Assembly (NCBI GenBank): GCA_001599935.1 | Contig: BCIJ01000010.1 | Location: 308,444-372,443, forward strand | Reading direction: 5' to 3' | DNA: 64,000 nucleotides | Source of the DNA: Holtermannia corniformis | Taxonomy: Eukaryota; Basidiomycota; Tremellomycetes; Holtermanniales | In this document: in pieces, positions 24,130-35,493 of the stretch | Layout of the letters: every line of letters starts with the position of its first letter | How positions within the stretch are numbered: position 1 is the first letter of the stretch | The notes under the pieces: generated by a model | The model's input: the letters and a program-made list of their open reading frames with translations, nothing else | Told to the model about the DNA's origin: nothing | Database searches by the model: none | Program-made: the position numbers and the translations under genes

Positions 24130-24950
24130 TGCTACTCTGCAGGCCGTCAGGAGAGGGCTGACGTCAGTTGAGATTGCTGGACATGGTGCGGTGAGCGGGG
24201 ATGCTCACGATCAGTGAAGCTCGCGGTGACGGTGAGAAGCTCGCAGTGAGTAGCGTCGGCGTCGACGCGCTGTCAAGTGTCAACACTGAGCAGCGTGTTG
24301 CGCGGATCTTTGTTCGACTGGCCGAAAGGGGGTCACTCGCACCGCTTAGGGGTCAAAGGGGGCCTCACTCCCTGTGCACCGCGAGTGAGTGCGCGACCTG
24401 CACCGCGACGTGAATCTCCAGCTGCTGCGCGACTCGTGCGACTGGTAGGGAAGAGTATCAGTAGTATCAGACAGCGATGCAGGTGGCATGCTGCAGGTGT
24501 TCGCGTTGACGCTGCCGGACGTGCGCAAGGTGCGCGGCTCCGACGATCTTTCGGCTCGCTCCTCGGGGATTGCTCTCACGATGCACGGCTCGTTTCATCA
24601 GTCTGCAGGCCTCACCGTCCAAAGTGTGACTGGTCGAGCGCCGGCGCGTCTGCCGAGTGAGTCGACCAGTCAGCGCATCAGTGTGCACCAGCTGCGAGCA
24701 TGCAAAGGTGCAAGGGATGCCTCGCCTCGCCCGTACTGGGTGGCCCCAAGTGTCCGAGAAAATGAGTGATGGGCGGACCGAGTGCTGATCGCTGTGCCCG
24801 TGCGCTCGTTGGCTTACGGCGCACTCTACACGGACACGCACAGACGGCACAGAACACGGGATCAGCAACGTCGGATGCGAGCGCGGCAGCAGTGAGCCAG
24901 TAGTACACCGTAGCAGACTGCAACTACCACCGAGAGATCCAACAGTCAGC
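24130..24950. promoter_or_regulatory. 821-bp region between divergent starts
   Basis: Lies between the starts of the Ser/Pro-rich protein (-) and the C2H2-like protein (+). Several open frames exist on both strands, the longest about 180 codons, but they have irregular composition, rich in Arg, Ser and Cys, and no recognisable motif. I treat the region as regulatory and 5' untranslated sequence. Confidence 0.4.
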
Positions 24951-26600
24951 ATGTCTACTGCGATCGCATCCAAAGCAGAGGCACAGGTAGACGGATCGAA
25001 TGGCGTGGTAGACACCGCCGGCGCTGCTTCAATCCCTCCGCCGGGCTGGCCGCGTTCAAAGTCAGGGCTTGGTACACCCTCTCTTGGGCTTGACTATTAC
25101 TCGGCACTCGAGCGCAATCAAGCTCAGTACACGCCCTTCGCCGGCGACCGTGAGCGTAGCGACGGCATTGGTGGCAAGAACCGCCCAACACTGCTCGAGC
25201 GCCGTCAGGACTCGCTCGCACAGCAGGCTCCTGGCAGTGTTGAACCGAGTCTGCAGAGGATGAGCAAGCCGCCGGTACTCCAAGTCAACACGCAGAGTGA
25301 GTCGGTGATCACGCTCCTTGCCGCTAGCCATGCTAATGGCGCTTTGTTAGTCGCCAATGTCCCGCAAATGGCCGTTCCCGAATGTGGCTGCTTCGATTGC
25401 ATCCCACGCTACCACCCAGTATCCAAGCCGCAGCTTTTCTTCGGCTATGCATACCCTCCACGGCTGCCGGTGCCGTACAGGGACATCTATGCAACCGATC
25501 GTTCAATCCCGCCACAGAGTTCGTCAACCCGTCAGACGATCACGATTCCGCAGGGCTGGATCCCAACTCTCAATCCGACCTCCCAGCGCACACCAGCGTC
25601 AGTCCCGCGCCGTCCAGTCGCAGCCCTTCCGCTGCCAAAGCACGCCAACACACCCAACACGAATCCGACGGCTACCCACACAGACAGCTACTCGGCCCTA
25701 CTCGAAGCGTGCGCGGAACCGCCGGCTAACCCGCTTCCGATCCTGACGTCGCCGCTGCCTCCGCTGCTCAAGTTTGTCAACCCTGCTCCGCATAGGCTTC
25801 CGCCGTTGGCCAACATGATCAATGGCATCAACGCCAGTCAGCCACCTGTCTCAACCCTGGCGTTGGCTCAGATCACGAGGCCGAGCCCAGCGATTGGCCC
25901 AAGCAGGGAGAGGAGCGTGTCGGCGCCAACGACCGCGCTCGAGACGCCCGCGCCGGCAGATTCAGAGGTCGATGAGCTCATGGAGGGCACAGCGGTGAAG
26001 GCCGAGGAGCAGACCGAAGGTGGCGCAGCGTATCAGCCTTCACCAGTGTTCGTGGTCAAGGCAACGACGTCGACTTTGGGCAAGCGCAAAGCTACAACCA
26101 AGGCTGAAGGTGAACCCAAGGCGCCGCGGGTCAAGAAAGTCTCTGATCGCAGCACTGTGAGTCGGCAATATTTGCGCTTGAGAGCCATCACTGATGAGTT
26201 GTGTCAGTGGATCGAGTGCAAGTTGTGCCACAGGGCGATCAAACCGCAACATGGCTGCATTGATGTCCGTCTTGTTCACCCATTACCCGAGTGAGCGAGC
26301 TGACTCCTGCAGCACCACTACAGAGTGCACGGTTGGTCCCGTACGACCTACCCGCACCACAAACTGATAGCTGCGGTCTGCAGGAGAACGTACTTGTCAA
26401 GGCTGCAACAGGATGTTTGTACGTACCCAACGTTCGTCACGAGCCGCCCAACTCATCAGCGCTTCCCGACAGTCCCGTCTCGACACCCTCGCGCGCCATC
26501 TCGACGTCTCCGCGGCTTGCAGGACTTTGATCGCTGCTTGCGAAGCCTTGAACGAGCCTGGTACGCTCCCTTACGGCGTGTAGTGGCTGCTGGGCGCTGA
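24951..26600 (+). CDS. Pro-rich protein with a single C-terminal C2H2-like finger, unknown
   Basis: Three exons (24951-26156, 26208-26264, 26313-26600) sum to 1,551 nt, 516 aa. The first ~400 residues are Pro/Ser/Thr-rich, with one Cys-containing motif (VPECGCFDCIPRYHPVS). The last part gives KLCHRAIKPQHGCIDHHYRV followed by HGWSR, a C-x2-C...H-x3-H arrangement led by a WIEC start, as in fungal single-finger proteins. A basic tail follows (RRTYLSRLQQD). A short Lys/Arg patch (KRKATTKAEGEPKAPRVKKV) just before the finger looks like a nuclear signal. I chose the 26265 donor because it preserves the finger; a 22-nt intron at 26291 is the alternative. Possibly a DNA-binding protein, otherwise unknown. 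Confidence 0.6.
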
Positions 26601-26936
26601 CAACACACTAGAGGGAGTCCCTTTGGGTGCTGGCGCCTCGACGACGACCTGAGCGTTTGACACTTGACTATACCTGTATCGTATCCTCCGTGTCTATAGT
26701 ACTACACACCATGATTGTACATATAGCCGCTTCTCGTACAATAACCGATGTAGTATACTGGCTTGTGAAGGCACCTTGACTTGCAGTCAGCAATGTAGGC
26801 TGATATCAGCACTGATGGTTTCTGATATGGCGCTTGGCTATGGCCAGCTCGGTTGCTGATGGCAAGTACAGCTATGCGTTTTGTTTCATTGCGTGTAGAA
26901 GATCAGACGTGCATAACCAGGTAGCTTGGCAGAAGA
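26601..26936. other. Gap between convergent genes
   Basis: AT-richer than its surroundings, with TA-rich tracts near 26690-26760. No coding frame is recognised. Probably the transcript ends of the finger protein and of the siderophore transporter. Confidence 0.4.
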
Positions 26937-29320
26937 CTAGGATACGATTTTAGCCTCTGCCTTGCGACGGCGCTCATCTGCCTTGGCATCAAGGATCTCT
27001 GATTCCTCGAGAGATTGGGTGTCCGGGAGACGAGTGTTGTCGATGAAGAAGAACGTCAAGACGATAGCGAGCGCATAGATGCAAGTGGCAACGATGACCA
27101 TGATGCGCTGGGCGGGTCAGTGAGACGCTCGTAAGGACCAGGCGAGCAGATTTACCTGAGCTTCGTCTTGGGCACGGGCGACGGCTTGACGCTGAGGTGT
27201 TCCGTACGCCCAGGTCGTGGCAAAGCCAAGTGGGTTACCGTAGGCAGTCGCGGCGAGCGTGTCGTTGCCCATGTACTCGTAGATGCGGTCTGGGACTTGG
27301 TTGGTCCAGATAGCGCCACCGATGGCGGCACCGATACCGCTCTAGGCCGGGTCAACTTGACCACTCCTCCCATATACTGCGAACTCACTGAAAGGTAGAA
27401 TACGACTAGGTAACCCGCCGTGATTGCGCCGAGATGCTCGTGTGGTGACGCGGCTTGGATGACGGCCTGTGCTGGGAAACTGATGCAACCGATCCCAACG
27501 CCCTTGAGGAGTTGGACGACTACGATCTCGCCAATCTTGTTGGTACTCTGGCGGAAGCGGACCATCAGGCCGAAAGCAAGGCAGCTCGCGGACAATCCAA
27601 TGAGGAGCTATGAGACCCATCAACACAGTGGCGCACGTCGCGCCTGCAGAGACGCACGACAGGCTTAAGACGGCGAGACCAGTGGGTGGCGACAGCAGCA
27701 ATGACCGCAACAACCGTTGCCGCAAACGAAGGCAGGTTAGCCAAGCGGGTAGCTACCTTGGGGGACTTGTTTGCGGCGACGATGACTGAGCAACGTCAGT
27801 CACAGTGCCGAAGTCATTGAGTGTACTAACAGAACGTAGTGAGGTATCCGTTGGCGATACGCCCAGCCATCGGATGAAGCAGCGCAATGATCAAGCAACC
27901 GATGACGTTCTTGCGCTTGATGAGCTTGAAGGGAAGGATGGGGTGTGGAGCGTAAAAGCGCTCATACGCGCAGAATGCGACGATCAGGAGGCCGCCGAAG
28001 ACCAGCAGGCAGATGCTTTGCGCTACCGGTAGGTAAGTCCTGGTCCTTCAATGTACGCGGCGACTAACCATCGGACCACTTGGATGTCTTCGAGTTGGCG
28101 AGTGTAATTGTCACGAAGAACATACCGAACCCTCCAACGAAGAGCAGGAGACCAATCAGGTCAAGCTGGACATCAGTCAGACCTATCAGACGTTACGTGA
28201 TGGCGACTTACCTGCCAGAAGAACGCGAGGAAACCCGCCCTGAACGAGCGCCGCTTGACGGGGGCGGCCGCGCGCTTTTCGGCGCGAGCAGCGCGACTGG
28301 GCCGGGTCCCACGCCACAGAGTCAGGATGATGGGAAGAGAGAGCACAGGGATAAGAATGCAAAACATGCCTGCGACTTCAGAGTGGGTTCGGGTCACGAA
28401 TGTTGAACGAACCGAAACCCCAGCGCCACTTGTCGTAGTGCTCGCCGTTCTTGCCGACGTAGCTCTCGATGATGTCGCCACTGACCCAGACGTTGATTGC
28501 GCTCGGGATGGAGGGGAAAATTGTCCAGAAGTAACGATTGCGCAAGGAGGAGATATCCTATCACACGCGCATCAGCACACGAGTTACGGGCGCTCGGCTA
28601 CGAACAGAGATACTGTGGTTGGTTAGCTAGACGACCACAACAGAAGTGTCAACTGACATGATGTTCTGCAGCAAGAACAGCCCGGTGATACCCAGGATGT
28701 AGATAGAGTTGCCAACCGCGTAAACGACTGAGGAGTCAGCACGAGCATATAATCAACTAAAACGGACCGATGCTGTTAGACGACGCGACGATGATATAGC
28801 CCACCACGTAGAAGACAACGCAGCCGATGTAGGCGTTCACGCGCCCCCATACGTCGGCAAACTTGGCGATCGGCGGCTGGCTCATGGCCTGCAGGTGGCA
28901 ATCAGCGCTCGGTTGTGACGCGCCGCTGCGGGACAGACCTGAAAGACGGCGGTGATCGTGTTGATGGTAGATTGCAGAGCGTGCTTGCCAAAGCCGACGG
29001 AAACGGCAGCGGTAAGGAAGGTTCCGGCAGTGTATTGGTCTGGTTATTGTCAGCACAATACATGATCTGGCATTATCATTACACTCACTGACAGAGAGGG
29101 TGTAGGCAAGAATGAGGAAACCACCGTAGAGCAAGATCATGTACTTTTTGTTCATGCGCTCTTCGAGGTATTCCATTTCCGCCACACCCTTTGACTTGGT
29201 CTCGATGATGCTCTTATCCGGGCCATCTTCGAGCGAGTTGGTGTCAGGAAGAGATTGAGGCTTTTCGTGCGCAGAGTCCTGCTCAGGCAGTCCCTGTCGG
29301 TGCTGTTGGGCAGACGCCAT
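26937..29320 (-). CDS. Siderophore-iron transporter, MFS SIT/ARN family
   Basis: Proton-coupled importer of ferric siderophores at the plasma or endosomal membrane. The long hydrophilic N terminus ends in MEYLEERMNKKYMILLYGGF. Family motifs follow: SVGFGKHALQSTINTITAVF, PPIAKFADVWGRVNAYIGCV, VGNSIYILGITGLFLLQNIM, then ISDISSLRNRYFWTIFPSIP, INVWVSGDI and DKWRWGFG. The D-x-(S/A)-x-L-x-NR and W-R-W-G-(F/Y)-G motifs set SIT proteins apart from sugar transporters. The C terminus ends in a charged KADERRRKAEAKI tail. Around ten short introns; about 600 aa. It begins 29320 with MASAQQH. Confidence 0.87.
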
Positions 29321-29709
29321 TCTGACGAGGAAAATGTGAACAAACGCAAAGCTCGTTGCTCGTTATAAGAGATCCGAGGGATCCCTTTTTTTCACGGCTC
29401 CATCTAATCAGATCAGATTACGGCCGATACCCGCTGCAATCTCTTGGCAGTCCGAGCTCGTCAGGCAACGCCGCCAAGGCGCACGCGGCATGGAGCACTG
29501 ACTGTGCCACTCTCGCCCTGCCGAGGCATCGGGTAAAGCACATCGTACCTGACGCCCCGCGTGCGTTCTCGTCGACAAGCATGGGAACCAGGGCGTGGTC
29601 AACCCTGATCGGTCAAATGGAATGGTATGCCGCGCCGCTGGCGTCAGGCAACGCCTGCAAGGGGCAGACCCTGTTCCCTTTTCGAACAGCTCCTGGACCA
29701 CGTCAAATT
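29321..29709. promoter_or_regulatory. Upstream region of the siderophore transporter
   Basis: 389 bp without a convincing gene, between the transporter start and the decayed beta-lactamase-like sequence. It includes the GATA-like pair and should be the transporter promoter. Confidence 0.4.
29407..29420 (-). promoter_or_regulatory. Two overlapping near-matches to the iron-GATA site
   Basis: The plus strand reads atcagatcagatta. It holds ATCAGATTA (29412-29420) and ATCAGATCA (29407-29415). The known target of fungal iron repressors (Urbs1/SreA/Sre1 GATA factors) is ATCWGATAA; these match 8 and 7 of 9 positions. They lie about 90-100 bp upstream of the siderophore transporter start. Iron control of this gene is therefore plausible, but neither match is perfect. 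Confidence 0.3.
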
Positions 29710-29712
29710 TTT

Positions 29713-30789
29713 GGTTGACCCGGAGTTGTCGGCGTTGATCAACGAGACCTTAAGCGAATGAGACCTTCGCGGTGCGGCCGTGACTACGGTACGCGACGAT
29801 GCGCAGGGGCTTGGCGAGCCGAAGCACAGGGATACGGCACACGAGACGGCCGCCGTGCGAGCTCAGTGAATGTCGGCCGGAGTGGTGCTCGAACTAAGAA
29901 GAGTCAATGATCAGACCATCGTCCAAATCGCGTCAAACAGCACGCTGTTCGCGGCCGTAGCCGTTGGCATCCTCGTCAACGAGACCCGGGGTCGCCCCAC
30001 ATGGAAGACTCCGATCAGGGAGATCATCCCAGAGTTCTCATAGGTGGATCCCGTTGCTTTGAAGTGGTGCAGCTTTGGGATCTGCTATGTCATCGAACGC
30101 GTCGGTGCCGCTGGGATAATACTTGCAACACCCGGCCGAAATGGGAAAGAGTTGGTGTGCTCGGTGTGGTACAGCTTCCGACGTACTTATCATGTCTTAG
30201 CCGCTTTGCAAAGATGTCAATAAGCTATGGCGTTGAAGTTGCAGTAACGGACGGTCAGGGGAAGTCCTCGGTGGAGCAGGTGCTGTGCTGAGCTGATTGT
30301 GTACGTCGACTCCTCTGGAACTCATAGGTGATGGGATGGCCGTAGACCTTGTCTGCTACTGAACGATGGCAAGCACCAGGAAACAGACAGGGAGGTTAGG
30401 TATTCGGCAGTAGTATCGCTGATCCAGGCTCACGCACCTCCACAAAGGCCGTGCTCGACGAGGTGTATAAAGGCCGAACAGTCATCGAAGGCAAGCGTGC
30501 CCCTCCAAACCGTAGCGTCGTAAGCTATGGTCTGGGCTCGACGCAGTTGTCGTACCAAGGCGTGAATATCCGTGAATACAGAGGCGATCTGCAGGTCAGC
30601 GACGGTTTGTACGCACGGACTGTGCACATTGTACGAACTGTAGGGGTTTTGCCTCTGAGATCACAGCTGCCAGACCACGATCTCGGCTTCATCGTCCTGA
30701 TGAACCAAACGATCCAGGGGTGCTGGGTGCGCAACATCATCAAGTACCGCATGCTCGAAGATGCCCTGAGTCTGCCGCATGCCGACTGA
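29713..30789 (+). pseudogene. Decayed beta-lactamase/serine-hydrolase-like gene (PF00144 type)
   Basis: Pieces of a fungal beta-lactamase-like protein appear in order but in different frames. VDPELSALINETLSE is cut by TGA at 29759-29761, then DLRGAAVTTVRDDA; GYGTRDG; QTIVQIASNSTLFAAVAVGI then LVNE and WKTPIREIIPEF up to a TAG near 30040. QLWDLLCHRTRRCRWDN lies in another frame, and GLGSTQLSYQGVNI, LPDHDLGFIVLMNQ and YRMLEDALSLPHAD come near the end. The family's catalytic S-x-x-K reads S-N-S-T here (29933-29944), so the lysine is lost. Stops, frame changes and the lost residue mark a pseudogene. Some breaks could be unrecognised introns, but not the lost lysine. Confidence 0.7.
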
Positions 30790-31216
30790 ACGGCAAGGTT
30801 CGTCAGCAGCATGTGGTGCGAAACTCTGACGGTGATTCGTTCAAAGTCAGCACCATCAACTAAGTTGATAGGGACGGATCTCTGACGCGTTTGGCGATTG
30901 GACGATCCACCTGGAAGATATCTATCAACCTGGCAGGTTGCCCAAGTTCAGCTTCTCGCAGCTTCTCCCCCCGTCGCAGACTATCAGGTCGCACCGCGAT
31001 GTTCAAAGACGGCGTGTAGTGCTACAGTCGCAAGGTGATCGAACTACAACACGGTTGTACTCGGCATGGGCGTCAGTGTCGCAGGATACTGTAACATGTT
31101 CGCGTGCCAGCGACTAGCAATGCAAGGTTGAGAATTCACAATGTCATCGCAGGGCCAGTACAGGATTCACAACGAGCTAAAGGGGGTACAACGGGAGTGA
31201 TGGACAGACGTGAAGC
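30790..31216. other. Gap after the pseudogene
   Basis: No intact gene. It may hold the degraded C-terminal part of the beta-lactamase-like gene; a stretch around 30880-30960 reads DWTIHLEDIYQPGRLPKF in one frame, but I cannot link it to a family. The right end is the 3' region of the FHA-protein gene. Confidence 0.35.
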
Positions 31217-34160
31217 TCAGTCGGCGTACTGGAGCAGGCCGGCGATTGTCGATGCCGAACCAATGACCGAGCCGAGCACAAAGGCGCCAACGGCGGTTCG
31301 CAGCGTTCGGTGACGTTTGACGGGGCGCGGGCTCGAGTCGGCGTGCACGCGAGTTGTCGCCGTCTCGTCGATATCCTCGGATAGCGTACGCTTGAGCGGA
31401 CGGGGTGGGCTGGCATGGGGTTCGGGCAGGCCAGCAGAAGCCGCGAGGGTCGTAATAGCTGAGGCTGATCAGTCCACCATAGATGTTGAATACAAGCTGA
31501 AGACTGACCCTCTGCGACGTCGACGGCAATGGCAACGTGTTCGGTGCCGACCGCCTTGTCTTCTTGAGCAGCCACAACGACGGCAACTTCGACGGGCGCA
31601 GGGGTCGACGTGCGCTGGTACAGGGGCACGAGGGGCGCTTCAGCCTCTTCAGGAGCCTCAATTGCTTCCTTTGACGCCGTCTCCTCAACGACCGGCACCT
31701 CGACCGACGTGGGGACAGACTGGCTGTAGCAAACTTGCGACTCAGGAGGGACACTGCCTACGCAGCACGAGTGGATCGATTCCTCATCGTCCATCTCGCT
31801 CGCCTCGGCTTCAGACTCGGAATCCTCGTCCGATTCCGAGAGGTAAGTCGTACCTTCTTGGCGCGCGCGAAGCCGGCGACGCGCAGAGTACAGCATATCG
31901 AGGTCGTGGAGAAGGAGCTCGAGCTTGAGTTCAGTGTCGTAGAATCTGCGCGTGTATTTCTGGTCTGTGTCCGTGCGTCAGCTGTCAGACTGTGCCGCGC
32001 GGTAGACGTGAACATACGTCGAGCGTCGAGCCTGGGCGTGGGATAAGCCGCTGGCCTTACAGTGTAGAAGGTACAATCTTGCAAAAGGGCCTCGTCATCG
32101 CCGAGTAACTGCGGGAAAGTGAGTCAGCCGGGTCAGATCAGCAATATAGCAGCGCAGCTCACATCTTCAATGTCAGCAATGGCTTCCTCAATCTCATCGG
32201 GGCTGAGAACATGAATCGCTTCGGCGGCTTTGACGCCGTATCGCACCCAACCTTCCTATGGAGCCGTTAGTCGCATCCAGCACAAGTCTAAAACGGCTTA
32301 CCGTTGCATTGCCGACAGCGCGCGCAAACGATGTCACAGCCAGCTTTAAACAGTTGACCTTGCTTCTCGCAGCCTCGATCTCATCGGCGGTCGCGTTCTC
32401 GTACCGAACCCGGGCTTGGTCGGCAATCATGTTCTCGGTCCGCTCTTTTTCTTCCTGCCAGATCGCAGCGGCATCTTTGTACACCTCGGTCGTCTTGCCA
32501 GGCTCAGGCACCGGCTCGGCGTACGATTCGAGGACGCGCTCGGGCGAGTTTGGGAGATCGGGGATCGCATCGTCGACCTCGACCTCGTTGCGCTTTGTGT
32601 GCTTGACGTCGTCCGCCTCATCTTCGTCTTCGTCTTCAGAGTCGTCATCGAGCGCAATCACGACAGGCGGTTGTTGGCCCCCGAGGGGGGCTTTGGTCGG
32701 CGGCGTGGCAGTCTTGAGCCTTGAAGAGCCGTCGAATGCGGTCGCCATGTAGCCGGACGTGTAGCCCACATTGTCGTAGCTGACGATCCTCGGTGAGCGG
32801 TCAAACAATGAGCCACCGTAGTTGTACGTCAGGTCGTGCGGTGAGACAGGCTCGTCCGGGAGAGCGTCAATGTCGATGGCGGACGAGTACGAGTTGCCCG
32901 GCGAGAGCTCGGGCACGGCATCGGGTTCAGCATCGACGTCGATGGCAACAGCGATTGGACGCTGCGTTTGAGCACTGGGAAGCTCGACGACGGACGGCGG
33001 AGATGGGATCTCGACGGGGACCGAGGCTGAGAACGGGACGAAGATCGGTTCAACAGACTCTGCGCGAGACTGCGCGTCATCTTCGCTGTACTCGGCATCC
33101 TCGTCGTCTTCATCTTCGTCTTCGTCCTCGTCTTGCTCATCTTCATCCTCGTCTTCATCCTCATCTTCATCTTCGTCTTCATCCTCGTCCTCGTCTTCCT
33201 CTTGCTCACTGGAGCAGCTTGGACAATCCTCGAGGTCTGCCTCTTCCTCTGGCTCGCGCTTGTCCTCCTCATTCTCACTCTCGTCAAAGAGGAACTTCTT
33301 CGACAGCCCATACTTGCCGCTGCCGACACTCGACGGCCTCCTGATCACGGGCTCAGCCAGATCGCTTGCGCCATCCTCTATGGTGCGCAAGTCGCTCGTT
33401 GGGAAGACATTCGCAAAGTCGATCTCAACCGTCACGCTGATCGGCTTGTGCTGTTCGCCATTCTTGTCAACTTCACGACCAAAGATGAGCGTGTCGCCGT
33501 TGAGGACTGCCGATGGCTCGTGCGCGACGAGTTGGTGTGCGGACAGGGCGCCGGCGGGGCGGAGATGAGTGCCGTGCATCGAGTCTGGTCCGTCAGTAAA
33601 GTGGCAGTTTGGTGGGCCCCGCAGAGGCAAACGAGCACGTACCGAGGTCGGTGACAAAGACTCTGCCGGTCAGAGCGTCGCAGGAGATCTCGGCATGCGA
33701 GCGGCTGATGACTTGCGAGGCGTACAACTGCAGGCGGGATCGTCAGTGCATGCCTCGGAGCATTTCATGGTCGACGGCATGGCGCCGTGGGAACCGGTGG
33801 CAACAGGCACCGTACCCGGTCCCGGGTCAGCTAGACGGATCAAGACTCACGCCATCGTCTGCAGCACCGCTCGATCCTTCTCTGGATGATTGGTTTCGTG
33901 TGCCTGGTTTGCGACCGACCAGGATCTTGTTCAAGACGGCATCAAAAGTGTACGTCTTTGTCGAGTCGCGGCCGAGGTCAGGGCTTGCGACGAGGCGGAG
34001 GAACCAGTCTGCAGTGATAGGATGAGCATCTGAGAACAGCGGGTGATGACGGGGTGGAGAAAGGAAGGCAGGTGGTCGGGTCGATGGCCCGGTGGTGGGT
34101 GGCAATCGCGTGATAAGGGGTTTGACAGGGTGACTGACCGTGCTTGTCTGCGCTGCCCAT
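31217..34160 (-). CDS. FHA-domain protein with long acidic region and C-terminal membrane anchor (Far9/Far10/SLMAP-like?)
   Basis: The start MGSADKH is joined by a 116-nt intron to DAHPITADWFLRLVASPDLG. The FHA domain follows (KILVGRKPG, YASQVISRSHAEI, VFVTDLGSMHGTHLRP, then AVLNGDTLIFGREVDKNGEQ), with the R-x-H and GS-x-HGT phosphothreonine-binding motifs. The middle is strongly acidic, including an Asp/Glu run at about 33101-33215. A helix (EEKERTENMIADQARVRYEN) precedes a last exon with VGAFVLGSVIGSASTIAGLL, a C-terminal membrane anchor followed by only four residues. FHA, coiled coil and tail anchor together recall Far9/Far10/SLMAP of the STRIPAK/Far complex; this is inference. About 830 aa, seven to eight introns. 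Confidence 0.75.
33101..33215 (+). repeat. Low-complexity TC(T/G/A)-type triplet tract coding Asp/Glu
   Basis: The plus strand repeats tcttcatcctcgtc-like triplets; on the coding minus strand this is an alternating Glu-Asp run of about 30 residues in the FHA protein. It is an expandable coding microsatellite, and its length may vary between strains. Confidence 0.8.
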
Positions 34161-34417
34161 GGCTGCTAGTGATAGCCGCTGTGATAGATGTCCAGCAGTG
34201 AGTAAAGTGGTGAACCAACTGGCAAACAAGGACAAAGGGGCCGGTCGTCGTCAGCAGAGGATGCTCGCTCGGGTTGCGGATGGAGTCAGTGCTTAGACGC
34301 GGGGGACAGATACGGGGTAACGAGAGTGGCGGTAGTGGCACCTGGTACCGTGGGAAAGTGCTACCAACCATCACCACCACCGGTCCAAGGCTTCATCCAG
34401 ACTCACAGCAATCAGTC

Positions 34418-35493
34418 ATGGCAGCCCCAAACAGCTGCTGCATCACCGCCTGCCTCCCAACACACGACCACCAGCACGATCCAAAAGGCACTTTTCACGC
34501 GCTCGGACCGGCCGCGTTCCCAAACGTCGAAACATACATCACACTCCCGCCCGGCTTGTCGTCGCTCGAGCAGGCCAAAGCGTATAAATGGGACAAGATC
34601 ATCTTCTGGATGGCAGACGTGTACGGTCCGCGCTATATGAACAATCAAGAGGTAATGGACTTGACGGCCGCGCAGGGTCGGTCCTTTGCTTGGCGCCAAA
34701 GGAGCACAGCTGATGATTCACAGGCTACCTCGTGCTTTCGCCAGACTACTTTCAGCACTCGCAGCTACAGTTGATCAAGGACGATCCAGAGTTTGACCCG
34801 GAAGCGTGGAAGCAAAGCCACCAGCGGATCGATCCTGCCAACGGCAAGCAGTACACGAGCAACATGGTACACGAGTGGGTTGGGATCATGAAGGAGCTGT
34901 TTGGCGCGCCGGGTGGGAGATATGGTGTGACTTGTGCGTACCGAGTGTCTGACGACGGCTACCACTGACGTCCCTGTACAGCGTATTGCTTTGGTGCACC
35001 CTACTGCATGGAGCTCGCGCAGACCAATCAGGTGCAGGCGGGTATGTCAACCGGACGACTGCGTGCGATACAACAGACTGACAGGCATAGCCTGTATCGT
35101 TCACCCCGCATATCTCGACAACGACTCGCAGCTGCAAAACCTTCAAGCCCCTCTCTTTGCCTCTTTAGCCGGTCAGCGCTCCCCATCTCAAGTGATCAGT
35201 CAACTGACCCACCCTCAGAGCAAGACACGCACTTCCCACCCAGCCGCGTCGCAGCCCTCATCCACGCCCTGACGGCACAAGCGACGCCCGCACATCCAGA
35301 CGGCGACAGCTCATCAGACGAGCCATGCGGTAAAGGAGGGTACGACTGGTCGCTACAGATGTTTGGTGGTGTGCGCCACGGTTTTGCGCTGAGAGGCGAT
35401 TGGAGGCTGGAGAGGTGCCGCTGGGCCAAGAGTGAGAGCTTGGATGCGTGTTTGAGGTGGTGGGCGAGGTGGTTGGCTGCAGAGGGCAAGTGA
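34418..35493 (+). CDS. Dienelactone hydrolase family protein
   Basis: Alpha/beta hydrolase of the dienelactone hydrolase type, probably cytosolic. It begins MAAPNSCCITACLPTHDHQH. Family landmarks are ETYITLPPGLSSLEQAKAYK, IIFWMADVYGPRYMNNQE, YLVLSPDYFQHSQ, then the nucleophile strand GVTSYCFGAPYCMELAQ (Cys in place of Ser, as in the family), AEQDTHFPP with a candidate Asp, and GGVRHGFALRGDW with the catalytic His. The last exon ends CLRWWARWLAAEGK. Four short introns, for example the gtatgtcaac...acag intron near 35042. The true substrate is not evident. It is divergent from the FHA-protein gene, with 257 bp between starts. Confidence 0.87.

Noticed and set aside
24467..25015. A 182-codon minus-strand frame across a divergent promoter
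   Set aside because: It overlaps the start of the zinc-finger protein and has no family signal or conserved-looking composition.
26937..29320. First thought to be a sugar transporter (MFS)
   Set aside because: The D-x-S-x-L-R-NR and W-R-W-G-F-G motifs are those of siderophore transporters.
31317..31928. A 203-codon plus-strand frame
   Set aside because: It lies opposite the FHA-protein exons, has Arg/Ser-rich shadow composition and no motif.
33101..33215. A short-period repeat tract that could suggest an array or telomere-like element
   Set aside because: The triplet repeat is in frame and codes an Asp/Glu run; there are no spacers and no other copies in the window.
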